This document shows, piece by piece, positions 26,780-36,310 of a stretch of DNA of 64,000 bases (position 1 is its first letter; every line of letters begins with the position of its first letter). The position numbers were made by a program, and so were the translations under genes. The notes under the pieces are model-generated. The model made no database searches and was not told the DNA's origin. It worked only from the letters and a program-made list of their open reading frames with translations. The stretch spans positions 194,145-258,144 of the forward strand of contig DATMRS010000006.1 of the NCBI GenBank assembly GCA_035566015.1, in the 5' to 3' direction. The stretch is from DATMRS01 sp035566015 (lineage in GTDB: Bacteria > Pseudomonadota > Alphaproteobacteria > Sphingomonadales > Sphingomonadaceae).

Positions 26780-27526
26780 TCAAAGCTCGACGCAACCGCC
26801 GTCGACGAACAGATCCACGCCGGTGATGAAGCTGGCTTCGTCGGAGGCGAGAAAGAGCGCGGCGCGCGCGATCTCGTCCGCCTCACCCATCCGCTTCATC
26901 GGCACCGCGGCGATCATCTGTTGCCGCAGGCCGTCCACCTCGGCCGCGTCCATGCCGACATTGCGGTTGATGATCGGCGTCTCGGTGGGCCCCGGACTCA
27001 CCATATTGACGCGGATGCCCTCGCCTACCAGCTCGACTGCGAGCGCGCGCGCGACGGCGCGCAGGCCGGCCTTGGCGGCGGCATAGATCGCATTGCCCGG
27101 CACGGCGAGCACCGCGCCGATCGATCCGGTGATGACGATCGCGCCGCCCTTCCCCATCAGCGGCAGCGCCTTTTGCACCGCGAAGAAGCACCCGCGCAGA
27201 TTGACCGCATGCACTTCGTCCCACAAGGCCGGCGTCACGTCGCGGATGGTGGCGAAGGTGCCGATGCCGGCGTTGACGAAGAGGATATCGAGCCGGCCAT
27301 GCCGCGCGCGGATCGCCTCCACCACCGGCTCGATCGCAGCCGGATCGGCGATGTCGCACCGAAACGCGACCGATCCCGCGATCTCCGCCTCGGCCGCCGC
27401 CAGCGTCTTCGGATCGCGGCCGGCGATGAAGACATGCGCGCCTTCCGCCGCGAAGCCCCGGGCGGCGGCGAGGCCGATCCCGCTATTGCCGCCGACCACC
27501 AGAACAATCTTGCCCTTGAACCGCAT
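26780..27526 (-). CDS. Short-chain dehydrogenase/reductase
   Basis: A 248-residue classical SDR. The nucleotide motif is VVGGNSGIGLAAARGFAAEGA, the NAG-type motif is VNAGIGTFATIRDV near residue 85, the catalytic Ser is in ITGSIGAVLAVPGNAIYAAAKAG and the catalytic Tyr-Lys are in YAAAK. The C-terminus NMVSPGPTETPI is usual for the FabG-like group. The start at 27526 (MRFKGK) is preferred to 27538 because GAGGGGG stands just before it and SDRs normally start right at this point. It reads into the NmrA-like gene and follows a MarR gene by 101 bases. The substrate is unknown. Confidence 0.88.
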   Translation of the reverse strand: MRFKGKIVLVVGGNSGIGLAAARGFAAEGAHVFIAGRDPKTLAAAEAEIAGSVAFRCDIADPAAIEPVVEAIRARHGRLDILFVNAGIGTFATIRDVTPALWDEVHAVNLRGCFFAVQKALPLMGKGGAIVITGSIGAVLAVPGNAIYAAAKAGLRAVARALAVELVGEGIRVNMVSPGPTETPIINRNVGMDAAEVDGLRQQMIAAVPMKRMGEADEIARAALFLASDEASFITGVDLFVDGGCVEL

Positions 27527-27627
27527 CGGCCCCCTCATTTTCCCGCCGGGACGATGGCACGCCCCTTCTATCGGCGACGGTGATCGTTCGCTCGTCGGTT
27601 CATATCATCCGTTATTATTCGATCGAG

Positions 27628-28179
27628 TCAAGCCGCGCTGTCGTCGCTTCCGGCGTCGGGGCGGGTGCGTTCGAGGAAGATCGATCGGCCTTTCTCGTCG
27701 CGCGCTTCCAGTCGCGCGGTCAGCGTCTGCACATAATGATTGAACGCCAGCACCTCGTCAGCCCGCAGGGCTTCGAACAAATAGGCCGAGACGCCGTCCG
27801 TCGTCGGCGTCATCTCCGCATAGAGCCGTCGCCCCTCCTCGGTCAGGCGCAGCACCTTGCGGCGCCGGCTCATCGGATCGACGTCGACGCTGATCCGGCC
27901 ATGGCGATTGAGCGAGCCGACCGCGCGGCTGACCGCCATGGTGTTGACGCCCAGCCGCTCCGCCAGCTCATGCGAGGCGGTGGTGCCGAGGTCGCCGATC
28001 AGCATCAGCACGCGAAACTCGTTGAGGCTGATCTTGTGGCGTTTTTCCAGATGCGTAGAAAAGGGCGCCAGCAGCCGATTGTTCAGCTTGAGCAGATTCT
28101 GCAGGATCTGCGTGCGATCGATGCTTTCGAGGAGGCTCGACCGGTCCTGGCTCGTGTCTTGCTGAATGCTCACCGTCAA
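27628..28179 (-). CDS. MarR-family transcriptional regulator
   Basis: A 183-residue MarR protein, somewhat longer than average because of an N-terminal leader and an acidic tail (ERTRPDAGSDDSAA). The winged helix is seen in HKISLNEFRVLMLIGDLGTTASHELAERLGVNTMAVSRAVGSLNRHG with wing SRRRKVLRLTEEGRRLYAEM. It lies upstream of two oxidoreductase genes on the same strand and downstream of an NTF2-like gene, so it probably controls itself and these neighbours. Its inducer is unknown; phenolic compounds are common for the family. Confidence 0.9.
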   Translation of the reverse strand: MTVSIQQDTSQDRSSLLESIDRTQILQNLLKLNNRLLAPFSTHLEKRHKISLNEFRVLMLIGDLGTTASHELAERLGVNTMAVSRAVGSLNRHGRISVDVDPMSRRRKVLRLTEEGRRLYAEMTPTTDGVSAYLFEALRADEVLAFNHYVQTLTARLEARDEKGRSIFLERTRPDAGSDDSAA

Positions 28180-28270
28180 CCTGCATGTAAGAGGGGGTAA
28201 AAGGCGAAGTGCGTGTACCGCGTGGGCGAGTCAAGTTGCACCCTGCCCGTCTCCGCGCGACGGCGCCGCC

Positions 28271-28675
28271 TCAGGTTTCGAAAACCGCGCACAACACGCG
28301 CACGATCTTTCCATCCTCAAGATGGTAATGGATCAGCTGCGGAATGGTGATGACCTGCCCGCGTGCGAGCGGGGCGAGCTTCGGAAAACCGGCGGCGGCC
28401 GTCATCTCGGGCGTCAGGTCGGTAATGCCTTCGAGGCGCACGTCGGCTTCCAGCGCGACCATCCGTTCGTCCGATACGAAGGCGGTAAGGATGATATGTT
28501 CGGCGACATGCGCGTGAAGGAAGGCGTAGAAATTGCGGACATCCTCGCGCGTGCGAAAGACATAGCCGAGGAAGCTCAACTCGAACCGGTCGGCATAGAA
28601 ATCGAGCACCGCATCATAGTCGCGCGCGTTGAACGCCGCGAGATAACGGTCATAGGCCGCCTTATCCAAAGCCAC
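28271..28675 (-). CDS. NTF2/SnoaL-like protein
   Basis: A 134-residue NTF2-like protein: YDRYLAAFNARDYDAVLDFYADRFEL opens the cone-shaped fold, and the terminal strand is IPQLIHYHLEDGKIVRVLCAVFET. Proteins of this fold include isomerases, dehydratases and ring-opening enzymes; no specific catalytic pattern is recognised. It is divergent from the PQQ alcohol dehydrogenase gene across 186 bases, so the two may share regulation. It is distinct in sequence from the NTF2-like protein at 1329-1745. Confidence 0.82.
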   Translation of the reverse strand: MALDKAAYDRYLAAFNARDYDAVLDFYADRFELSFLGYVFRTREDVRNFYAFLHAHVAEHIILTAFVSDERMVALEADVRLEGITDLTPEMTAAAGFPKLAPLARGQVITIPQLIHYHLEDGKIVRVLCAVFET

Positions 28676-28861
28676 TCTCCATCACTCTTTTCAATTTGAA
28701 CGAGCGTTACGATCAAAGGTGACAGGCCGCAACCAGCTTTGGTCATATGGCGGAGCAACAGGAAAATCGCACTCCGCCACCCGGCAGCATATTGCAACAT
28801 ATGTTACGACGTGCAACGCCCCGAACACGGGCAAAACATGGGACGAGCGGGAGGGACTGAC

Positions 28862-31084
28862 ATGCACGCGATTCGGCTGATCCTCAATTCGGGACGGCGG
28901 TGGCCCGCCGCTATCGGCGCCGGTATCGGGCTGTCGGCGCTGCTTCTGGGCCAGCAGATGAGCGCGGCGGTGACCGCATTGCCGAATGTGGATTGGCCCT
29001 ATCCCGGCGGCGATGTGGGCAAGTCGCATTTCTCATCGCTCGCCGACATCAACCGGTCGAATGTCGGCCGGCTCGGCCTCGCCTGGTCCTACGATCTCGG
29101 CACCGGCCGCGTGCAGGAGGCGACGCCGGTGGTGATCGACGGGGTGATGTACACCAGCGGTAATCTCGGCCGCGTCTATGCGCTCGATGCGGCGACGGGG
29201 CGCGAATTATGGACGTTCGAGCCCGATGTCGACATGCAGGTGAACCGCTCCGCCTGTTGCGATCAGGCCAATCGCGGCGTGGCCGTCAAGGACGGGAAAG
29301 TCTTCGTCGGCGCGCTGGACGGCATGCTCTATGCGCTCGACGCGAAAAGCGGAAAAGTGCTCTGGAAGGTCGATACGATCGTCGATCACAAGCGCGGCTA
29401 TACCTCGACGGGTGCGCCGGAGGTGGCGGGCGATCTCGTCATTCTCGGCAATGCCGGCGCCGAATATGACGTGCGCGGCTACGTCACCGCTTATCATATC
29501 GCCGACGGCAGCGAGGCGTGGCGCTTCTATGTCGTGCCGCGCGATCCCGCGCTCGGCCCGCAGACGAGCCCGGCGCTCCAAGCGGCGGTAAAGACCTGGT
29601 CGCCCGAGAGCCGCTGGGACGTTGGCGGCGGCGGCGCGCCGTGGGATGCGATCAACTACGACCCCGATTTCGACACCGTCTATATCGGCACCGGCAATGG
29701 TGGTCCTTACTCGGCCGAGATGCGCTCGCCCGGCGGCGGCGACAATCTCTATCTCTCCTCGATCGTCGCGCTCGACCGGAAGACGGGCACGCTCAAATGG
29801 GCCTATCAGGAAACGCCCGAGGATAGCTGGGACTTCACCGCCACCCAGCCGATGATCCTCACCGACATGCGGATCGACGGGCAGGACAGGAAGGTGATCC
29901 TGCACGCGCCGAAAAACGGCTTCCTCTTCGTGATCGATCGCAAGACGGGCAAGCCGCTGCGCATCAGCCAACTGGTGCGCGCGAACTGGACGAGCGGCTT
30001 CGACCCGAAGACCGGCCGCCCGACGCTGACCCCCGATCGCGCCGATTTCAGCCAGGGGCCGAAGATCGTCTTTCCGGCGACGGCGGGCGCGCGCAACTGG
30101 TATCCCGCCGCCTATGACAGCAAGAACGGCCTGTTCTTCGCGTCGATGCTCGACATGGGCAATCTGATGATGAAGGATCCGGGGTCGACCCGGCACCGGC
30201 AACAGGCGCTGAACACCGAAGCGTCGCTGATCTTCACGCCCGATCTGGTGGCCGCGCTGCCCACATTGCCGCCCGCCATTCGCAAGCAGGTGGAGGCGCT
30301 GCCTGAAATGGCGGAGGTCCGCAAAAATCCGGCGACGTCCGAATTGCGGGCGATCGATCCGCTGACCGGCAAGACGCGCTGGTCGGTGCCGATGCAGGGC
30401 TGGCAGGATCGCGCGGGCGTGCTCGCGACGGCGGGCGGCCTCATCTTCCAGGGCGATCTGGCCGGCCGCTTCAGCGTCCGCGACGCTGCGACCGGCAAGC
30501 TGCTGAAACGGATCGAGACGGGTTCGTCGATGCTCGCCGCGCCGATGACCTATCGGCTGAACGGCGTGCAATATGTTGCGGTGGCGACCGGCTGGGGCGG
30601 CGGCGGCTGGCCCTATGTGCCGCCCTACAGCGCCGCCTATAAATATGGGAACGCCAACCGCCTTCTCGTCTTCCGGCTGGACGGCAAGACGGTGCCGTTG
30701 CCCGATCCGCTGCCGCCGCTGACCGTCGCACCTGCGCCCCCCGCGCAGGCAGCGGGGGTAACGCCGGCGACGATCGATCAGGGCCGGGCGCTCTTTTATT
30801 CGAATTGCGCGATGTGCCATTCGAACCAGCCGCACTCGATCAGCCCGGACCTGCGCCGCCTGTCACCGGAGGTCCATCAGGCGTTCAACGAGATCGTGCT
30901 GAACGGCGCGCTGGTTCCCGCCGGCATGCCGCGCTGGGACGATCTGCTCTCCGCCCGCGACATCGATGCGATCCACGCTTTCCTGATCGATGAGCAGGGC
31001 AAGACGCGCGCTCGCGAACTCGAATTGCAACGTCAGGGCAAGCCGCTCGACGCGCCCAGCCTCGCGATCATGTCGAACTATTGA
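28862..31084 (+). CDS. PQQ-dependent quinohaemoprotein alcohol dehydrogenase
   Basis: A 740-residue periplasmic dehydrogenase. After an N-terminal export signal comes an eight-bladed PQQ propeller: the vicinal Cys pair SACCDQ near residue 131, the Trp-docking repeats (such as NWYPAAYDSKNGLFFASML), and NYDPDFDTVYIGTGNGGPY. The C-terminal 90 residues are a cytochrome c domain with CAMCH near residue 650 and a Met ligand candidate in PAGMPRW. It should oxidise alcohols or aldehydes and pass electrons through its own haem to the respiratory chain. The ATG at 28862 has GGGAGGG seven bases upstream. An IclR regulator follows. Substrate unknown; type II soluble class is likely. Confidence 0.93.
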   Translation: MHAIRLILNSGRRWPAAIGAGIGLSALLLGQQMSAAVTALPNVDWPYPGGDVGKSHFSSLADINRSNVGRLGLAWSYDLGTGRVQEATPVVIDGVMYTSGNLGRVYALDAATGRELWTFEPDVDMQVNRSACCDQANRGVAVKDGKVFVGALDGMLYALDAKSGKVLWKVDTIVDHKRGYTSTGAPEVAGDLVILGNAGAEYDVRGYVTAYHIADGSEAWRFYVVPRDPALGPQTSPALQAAVKTWSPESRWDVGGGGAPWDAINYDPDFDTVYIGTGNGGPYSAEMRSPGGGDNLYLSSIVALDRKTGTLKWAYQETPEDSWDFTATQPMILTDMRIDGQDRKVILHAPKNGFLFVIDRKTGKPLRISQLVRANWTSGFDPKTGRPTLTPDRADFSQGPKIVFPATAGARNWYPAAYDSKNGLFFASMLDMGNLMMKDPGSTRHRQQALNTEASLIFTPDLVAALPTLPPAIRKQVEALPEMAEVRKNPATSELRAIDPLTGKTRWSVPMQGWQDRAGVLATAGGLIFQGDLAGRFSVRDAATGKLLKRIETGSSMLAAPMTYRLNGVQYVAVATGWGGGGWPYVPPYSAAYKYGNANRLLVFRLDGKTVPLPDPLPPLTVAPAPPAQAAGVTPATIDQGRALFYSNCAMCHSNQPHSISPDLRRLSPEVHQAFNEIVLNGALVPAGMPRWDDLLSARDIDAIHAFLIDEQGKTRARELELQRQGKPLDAPSLAIMSNY

Positions 31085-31243
31085 GGGGGCGCCGCCCTGC
31101 CGTTACACGATCAACAATCTTGACAGGACGCGCGGGCCTGCCATCACTCTCTTGAAAAATTCATGATGATGAACTTTCGTGGGACAGATGATGGCGACTT
31201 CAGGCGCAAGATACGACGACGCAATCCGGCGAGGGCGCAGGCG

Positions 31244-32035
31244 ATGAGCAGCGCCCCCCGGCGCGAGGAGACGCCAGCCTCGCCACCGCCCGTAAAGTCG
31301 GCGATGCGCACGCTCGATATACTTGAGTTGGTGGTCGGCCAGGAACGGTCGATGGCGGCACATGAGATCGCCAGCGCACTGACCATTCCGGTGAGCAGCC
31401 TCGCCTACCTGCTGACGACGCTGGTGGAGCGCGGCTATCTCACCCGCGAAGCGCGCCGCTACGCACCCGGACCGGCGCTGCGCCAGCTTGCGCAAGGCCA
31501 TGGCCCCGCCACGCTCGCCGATCGCGCCGCGCCGCTCGTCCGCTCGCTGCGCGCGCAACTCAACGAGACGGCGAGCTTCTTCGTCCGGCGTGACTTCGAG
31601 ATCGAGGCGGTGGTGACAGAGATTGGCCAGCATGCGCTGCGCTATGCGGTCGAGATCGGCGCGCGCGCGCCGCTGCACAGCTTTTCGGCGGGCAAGGCGA
31701 TCCTCGCCACCTTCGACGAGGCCGAACTGGCCCACTATCTCGCCAGTGCGCCGCGTATATCCTTCACCGCGAACACGCTGGTCGATGAAGGCGCGCTCCG
31801 GGCCGAGATCGCGCGGATACGCCGCACCGGCATCGCCCATACGCACGAGGAGCATACGCCGGGGATCGTCGGCATCGGCTGCGCGGTGGTGGTGGACGGC
31901 AAGGCGGCGGGTGCGCTTAGCCTCGCCATTCCGGCGGCGCGCTTCAACGACAGCATCGAGGCACGCGCCACCGACCTCCTGAAACGTTATACCGCGATGT
32001 TGGCGGACGAAGCGGAGGCGGCCGATCCGGCATAG
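31244..32035 (+). CDS. IclR-family transcriptional regulator
   Basis: A 263-residue regulator with an N-terminal winged helix (SAMRTLDILELVVGQERSMAAHEIASALTIPVSSLAYLLTTLVERGYL) and the C-terminal IclR effector domain (GHA-type strand plus HSFSAGKAILATF and HTHEEHTPGIVGIGCAVV). IclR proteins respond to small carbon compounds. The ATG at 31244 is chosen as the nearest to the conserved start, with a GAGGGCGCAGG stretch upstream; starts at 31163 onward would add a basic leader with no ribosome site. It lies downstream of the PQQ dehydrogenase in the same direction, its most likely target. Confidence 0.88.
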   Translation: MSSAPRREETPASPPPVKSAMRTLDILELVVGQERSMAAHEIASALTIPVSSLAYLLTTLVERGYLTREARRYAPGPALRQLAQGHGPATLADRAAPLVRSLRAQLNETASFFVRRDFEIEAVVTEIGQHALRYAVEIGARAPLHSFSAGKAILATFDEAELAHYLASAPRISFTANTLVDEGALRAEIARIRRTGIAHTHEEHTPGIVGIGCAVVVDGKAAGALSLAIPAARFNDSIEARATDLLKRYTAMLADEAEAADPA

Positions 32036-32060
32036 GCCGGCCCCTCGCCCGCCGATCCGT

Positions 32061-34181
32061 CTACCAGCGATAGCCGACCGTGCCCTGCACGGTGCGCCGG
32101 TTGCCGTACCAGCACCAGCCATAATCCAGATAGCAGGACATATTGATCTTATCGAAGATGTTGGTCGCATTGAGCGACAGGCTCAGCCCCTTGAGGCGAG
32201 GAACGGCCTTGCCCAAATCGTAACGAACGAGGGCATCGAACAGCGTGTAGGACGGCATATTATATTCGACGCCGTCGAAATAGGTGCCGCCATAGACATG
32301 ATCGATGTGCCGCACCGCGCCGCCGACGGTAAAGCCTTCCAGCGGCCCTTGCACCGGCGTCCATTCAAGATCGAGTGTGGCGCTGCCGCGGCCCACGCCT
32401 AATATCCTGCCGCCCTTGTCATCCTTCACGCTCTGCCGGCTGAAGGCGAGATTCGCCTGAAAGCCATAAGGCAGTGGCAGGTTCGCCTCCACTTCGATGC
32501 CACGCGAACTGACCTTGCCGGTCTGGATCGAATAATTGGTGTTGGGCACCGACGTGAGCAGGTTGGTCTGATCGATGTCGAACCAGGCGGCGGTGACAAG
32601 GAATTGCGTGTCGGGCAGTTGATATTTGACACCGGCCTCGATCTGCTTGCCGATCGAGGGCTTGGCCTCTCCCAGCGTACCGTCGGCGTTGAGCACCTGC
32701 CCGCTCTGCGGCTGGAAGGAGGTGGAGTAAGTGACGTAGGGCGCAAGTCCCAGGTCGGTCTTGTAGAGGGCGCCCGCGCGCCAGGTGAATTTCTTCGAAC
32801 GCTCGGCATCCGATCCGATCGGCTGCACCCGCGCCCAATCCTGCCGGCCGCTCAACGTCACGCGCAGGCCGCCCCAGGCCATCTCGTCCTGCGCATAGAG
32901 GCCCTGCTGGCGCAGATGATAGGCGGTGTAGCCGACTGATGCGCCCGGCACATCTTCGGGGCGCTGAGGCACGGGCATGGTGCCATAGACGGGATCATAG
33001 GCGTTGATCGGGGAGAAGGTTCCGAAGGCATAAGCCTCGGTGGAGTGCAGCACCTGCCGGTCGACGCCGAACAGCAGATTGTGCGTCACCGGGCCGGTTT
33101 CGACCGTGCCGGTCAATTGATTGTCGAACGTCCAGCCGTTGACATGCTCGCGCGTCGCATAGGAAGCGCGTCCGAACATCGTCGAGGTCGGATCGTCCGC
33201 GACCAGCAGCCCGGTCGTGTAGGCGATACCCATCTTTGAACCGATATATTGATAGCGGCCCGACGCTCGGAAATGCCAGTTCGCTCCGAAATCATGGTTG
33301 AAGATATAGGTGAGCCCCGCCTGCTCGCGCCGATAGCGGTTGCCCGGCTCACCGCCGTCGAAATGGGTGGAGAGACGCCCGTTCGGGTTGGCGATGAAAG
33401 TGCCCGAGGCGGGGAATACGCCATAGGTGCCGTTATAGGGATCGTGCGAATAATTGCCGAGCAGCGTAAGGCTGGTCGCGCTGCCCTGCCCCAGCGTGAC
33501 CGCGCCCGAAATCGTCTGCCGCTCGCGCTTGCCAAACTTCTGCTGGGTATGCGCGCCATTGGCGCTGCCATAGAGGCGCCAACCGACATCGGGTGCCAGC
33601 TTCCCGCCCACGTCGGCATCGATGCGGTAGAGGTCATAATTGCCGTAGGTGCCGCTGATCGCGCCATAGGAATCCTCCTCCAGCGGCAGCTTGCTCGACA
33701 AGGCGACGAGGCCGCCCGGGCCGGATTGCCCATAGAGCGATGAGGCGGGGCCCTTCACCACCTCGATCCGATCGAGCCGCGACATATCGACCTGCGGCGC
33801 GGCATAGCCCGACGGGCTGTCGAAGATCCTGAGGCCGTCGAGATATTGCAACGCATCGAACCCGCGCAGCTTGAACTGGTCATACACCTCCGCGCTCGCT
33901 CCGCGCTGTTCGGGCGTGACGCCCGCGACGAAACGCAGCGCCTGATTGAGGTTCTGCAACCCCAATCCGACGATCCGCTGCGAGTCGATCACGCTGACCG
34001 ACAGCGGGGTTTCGGCAAGCGGCATCGCGCTCTTCGTCCCCGCGGACGCGATAGTCTCCTGCCGCTCGCCCGTCACCACGATGACCCCGCTATCGCCCGC
34101 TTCGGCTGCCCCTTCGGCAAAAGCAGGACCGGAGAGGATGGTCCCTATCAGGAGGGCGCAGGCAAGGCGGCGAACGATCAT
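32061..34181 (-). CDS. TonB-dependent siderophore receptor
   Basis: A 706-residue outer-membrane receptor with a clear signal peptide ending around AFAEGA. The TonB box candidate is GVIVVTGER near residue 32. The plug domain runs to about residue 170 (PLSVSVIDSQRIVGLGLQNLNQALRFVAGVTPEQ, then IEVVKGPASSLYGQSGPGGLV), and a 22-strand barrel ends in the aromatic QGTVGYRW. The plug pattern is that of ferric-hydroxamate type receptors (FhuA/FoxA group). No Fur-type box was recognised upstream, and no periplasmic or ABC partners are adjacent. The ligand is inferred as a siderophore. Confidence 0.92.
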   Translation of the reverse strand: MIVRRLACALLIGTILSGPAFAEGAAEAGDSGVIVVTGERQETIASAGTKSAMPLAETPLSVSVIDSQRIVGLGLQNLNQALRFVAGVTPEQRGASAEVYDQFKLRGFDALQYLDGLRIFDSPSGYAAPQVDMSRLDRIEVVKGPASSLYGQSGPGGLVALSSKLPLEEDSYGAISGTYGNYDLYRIDADVGGKLAPDVGWRLYGSANGAHTQQKFGKRERQTISGAVTLGQGSATSLTLLGNYSHDPYNGTYGVFPASGTFIANPNGRLSTHFDGGEPGNRYRREQAGLTYIFNHDFGANWHFRASGRYQYIGSKMGIAYTTGLLVADDPTSTMFGRASYATREHVNGWTFDNQLTGTVETGPVTHNLLFGVDRQVLHSTEAYAFGTFSPINAYDPVYGTMPVPQRPEDVPGASVGYTAYHLRQQGLYAQDEMAWGGLRVTLSGRQDWARVQPIGSDAERSKKFTWRAGALYKTDLGLAPYVTYSTSFQPQSGQVLNADGTLGEAKPSIGKQIEAGVKYQLPDTQFLVTAAWFDIDQTNLLTSVPNTNYSIQTGKVSSRGIEVEANLPLPYGFQANLAFSRQSVKDDKGGRILGVGRGSATLDLEWTPVQGPLEGFTVGGAVRHIDHVYGGTYFDGVEYNMPSYTLFDALVRYDLGKAVPRLKGLSLSLNATNIFDKINMSCYLDYGWCWYGNRRTVQGTVGYRW

Positions 34182-34274
34182 AAGGAACCCTTTCTTCTAG
34201 TCGGGCGCCCCCTCTATAGCTATTGATAGTGACTTGCAATTGCGTACTTTGCGCACACGCTTCCGTTATCTCCG

Positions 34275-34351
34275 CGCAGGCGGGAATCCATATCTACAGA
34301 TTCCTGATTATTCCGTGGCGTCAGCTTATGGATTCCGGCCGCGGGAATGAC
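34275..34351. repeat. REP-like inverted palindrome pair, locus 1
   Basis: Two GC-rich copies of a GTCATTCCCGC...GCGGGAATCC type element face each other across about 35 bases, with GCGGGAATCCAT near 34283 and ATGGATTCCGGCC at 34328. It lies in the intergenic space between the divergent siderophore receptor and S66 peptidase genes. Related sequences occur at 44074 and 62061, so this is a dispersed extragenic palindrome family. Confidence 0.6.
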
Positions 34352-34438
34352 AAAGAGGACATCAGAACACCAGGAACACCTCTACATCACCGGGCGAGCA
34401 GGACATTGTTTCAGTCGCGATACGCCGTCGGCGCTGCT

Positions 34439-35488
34439 ATGAAACGGCCGATGCTCGACAGACGGACGGCCCTTTACGGCCTGGCTTCCCTCGCCGCCAT
34501 TATGACCGGATCGCCGGGCGCTGCCCTTGCCCGGCCCGCGCTCCGCAAGCCGCCCCGGCTCCGCCCGGGAGACACGGTGGGCCTGGTCGAGCCGGCGGGC
34601 TTCACCGACGACGCCTTCGATCTGAAGATCGTTCTGGAAACGATCAGGGCGATGGGGCTTGTCCCCAAGCCAGCCCCCCACCTCCTCGATCGCTACGGCT
34701 ATCTCGCGGGGGCGGACGCAGCGCGCGCGGCCGATCTCAACGCCATGTATGCCGACGATAACGTGCGCGCCGTTTTCGCGGTGCGCGGCGGCTGGGGATG
34801 CGCGCGCATCCTGCCCCATCTCAACTATGAGTTGATTCGCGCGCACCCCAAGCTGCTGATCGGCTTCAGCGACATCACCGCGCTGCATATGGCGTTCGCC
34901 GCGCGCGCTGGCTTCACGACCATTCACGGGCCGAACGCCGCGAGTTCTTGGGGAAAGCTGTCGTGGACTTCGTTCCACGCCCTGGCGTTCGAGGGCGCGA
35001 CGCCGCTGTACAGCAACCCGGTCGCGACCGACGATCGTCTCGTGCAGCGAACCGGCCGCACGCGCACGTTCCGGCCGGGCAAGGCCAGCGGGCGGCTGCT
35101 CGGCGGCAACCTGACTGTGCTCGCGGCGCTGATGGGCACGCCCTATCTACCCGATTTCGACGGCGCGATCCTGTTTCTGGAGGATGTCGACGAGGCCGAA
35201 TATCGGATCGATCGGCTACTGACCCAGCTTGCGCTGGGCGGCGTGCTACGGCGTGTCGCGGGCGTGGTGTTTGGCCAGTGCGTCAATTGCCGCGCGCCCG
35301 GCCCCTCTTATGGCGGCTTCACGCTGTCGCAGGTGCTGCAACAACATCTGGAGCCGCTGGGCGTGCCCGCCTTTCAGGGCGCGTTGATCGGCCATATCGC
35401 CAACCAGTTCAGCCTGCCCGAGGGGGCTCGCACGGAAATCGACGCCGAGGCGGGCACGATTCGCATCCTGGAACCCGCCGTCGCCTGA
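34439..35488 (+). CDS. LD-carboxypeptidase, S66 family
   Basis: A 349-residue exported peptidase. RRTALYGLASLAAIMTG at residues 8-24 resembles a Tat signal. The S66 motifs are all present: GDTVGLVEPAG, RGGWGCARILPHLNYELI, the nucleophile Ser in LIGFSDITALHMAF, a Glu in ILFLEDVDEAEYRIDRLL and the catalytic His in GHIANQFSLPEGAR. LD-carboxypeptidases remove the terminal D-Ala from murein tetrapeptides during wall recycling. Most are cytoplasmic, so an export signal is unusual. The start at 34439 is the ATG nearest to the signal; the frame is open further upstream through repeat sequence. Confidence 0.9.
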   Translation: MKRPMLDRRTALYGLASLAAIMTGSPGAALARPALRKPPRLRPGDTVGLVEPAGFTDDAFDLKIVLETIRAMGLVPKPAPHLLDRYGYLAGADAARAADLNAMYADDNVRAVFAVRGGWGCARILPHLNYELIRAHPKLLIGFSDITALHMAFAARAGFTTIHGPNAASSWGKLSWTSFHALAFEGATPLYSNPVATDDRLVQRTGRTRTFRPGKASGRLLGGNLTVLAALMGTPYLPDFDGAILFLEDVDEAEYRIDRLLTQLALGGVLRRVAGVVFGQCVNCRAPGPSYGGFTLSQVLQQHLEPLGVPAFQGALIGHIANQFSLPEGARTEIDAEAGTIRILEPAVA

Positions 35489-35557
35489 CCATGATAGTGT
35501 TGCGGTGATCGGCCCGGCGCGCCATGAAGCGGTTCCCCCGAATAACGGCAAGCAGGC

Positions 35558-36310
35558 ATGACGAAGATCGGCATATTAGGCGCGGCAGGGCGCATGGGAC
35601 GGGCAATCGCGGAAGCCGCCGGCGCGCTCGGTGTGGACGTGGCGGGCGGCATCGGCCGCCAGGGCGCGGTGATCGGTCCGCATGACGATGCCGGCTCGCT
35701 CGCGAAGGTGAGCGACGTGCTCATCGACTTCTCGACGCCCGCCGCGCTGACCGCCCATCTTGCTGCCGCCCGCGAGACGGGCACGCCGATCGTCGTCGGC
35801 ACTACCGGTCTGCGCCCCGAGGATCATGTCGCGATCGACGAGGCTGCGCGTTCGGTAGGCATCATACAGGCCGCGAACACGTCGCTCGGCATCAACCTGC
35901 TCTGCCATCTGGTCGAGGAAGCCGCCGCGCGCCTCGGCCCGGATTGGGATATCGAGGTGCTGGAAATGCACCACCGCCACAAACTCGACGCGCCGTCGGG
36001 AACCGCCCTCCTCCTCGCTGCCGCCGCCGCGGAGGGTCGCGGCTCCACGATCGAGGCGCTGAGCCGTTTCGATCGGATCGGCGCACCCCCGCATGCGCGC
36101 GAGGCGGGTACGATCGGCTATGCCTCGCTACGCGGCGGATCGGTCGCGGGCGACCATCAGCTTATCCTCGCCACAGACGGGGAGCGGATCGAGCTGGGCC
36201 ATCGCGCCGAAAATCGCGGTATCTTCGCGAAGGGCGCGGTGAAGGCGGCGCTGTGGCTCGCGGGGCAACCCACCGGACGCTACACGATGGCGGACGTGCT
36301 CGGCCTTTAG
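35558..36310 (+). CDS. dapB: 4-hydroxy-tetrahydrodipicolinate reductase
   Basis: A 250-residue DapB that reduces hydroxytetrahydrodipicolinate with NAD(P)H in the lysine and meso-diaminopimelate pathway. The dinucleotide motif is IGILGAAGRMGRAIAEA, the substrate-binding signature is EMHHRHKLDAPSGTALLLA near residue 128 and the C-terminus is GRYTMADVLGL. Its stop codon is immediately followed by the nth start, so the two are probably co-transcribed. Confidence 0.95.
   Translation: MTKIGILGAAGRMGRAIAEAAGALGVDVAGGIGRQGAVIGPHDDAGSLAKVSDVLIDFSTPAALTAHLAAARETGTPIVVGTTGLRPEDHVAIDEAARSVGIIQAANTSLGINLLCHLVEEAAARLGPDWDIEVLEMHHRHKLDAPSGTALLLAAAAAEGRGSTIEALSRFDRIGAPPHAREAGTIGYASLRGGSVAGDHQLILATDGERIELGHRAENRGIFAKGAVKAALWLAGQPTGRYTMADVLGL

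Noticed and set aside
29207..30835. A 542-codon minus-strand frame
   Set aside because: Fully antisense to the PQQ dehydrogenase, whose motifs are unmistakable.
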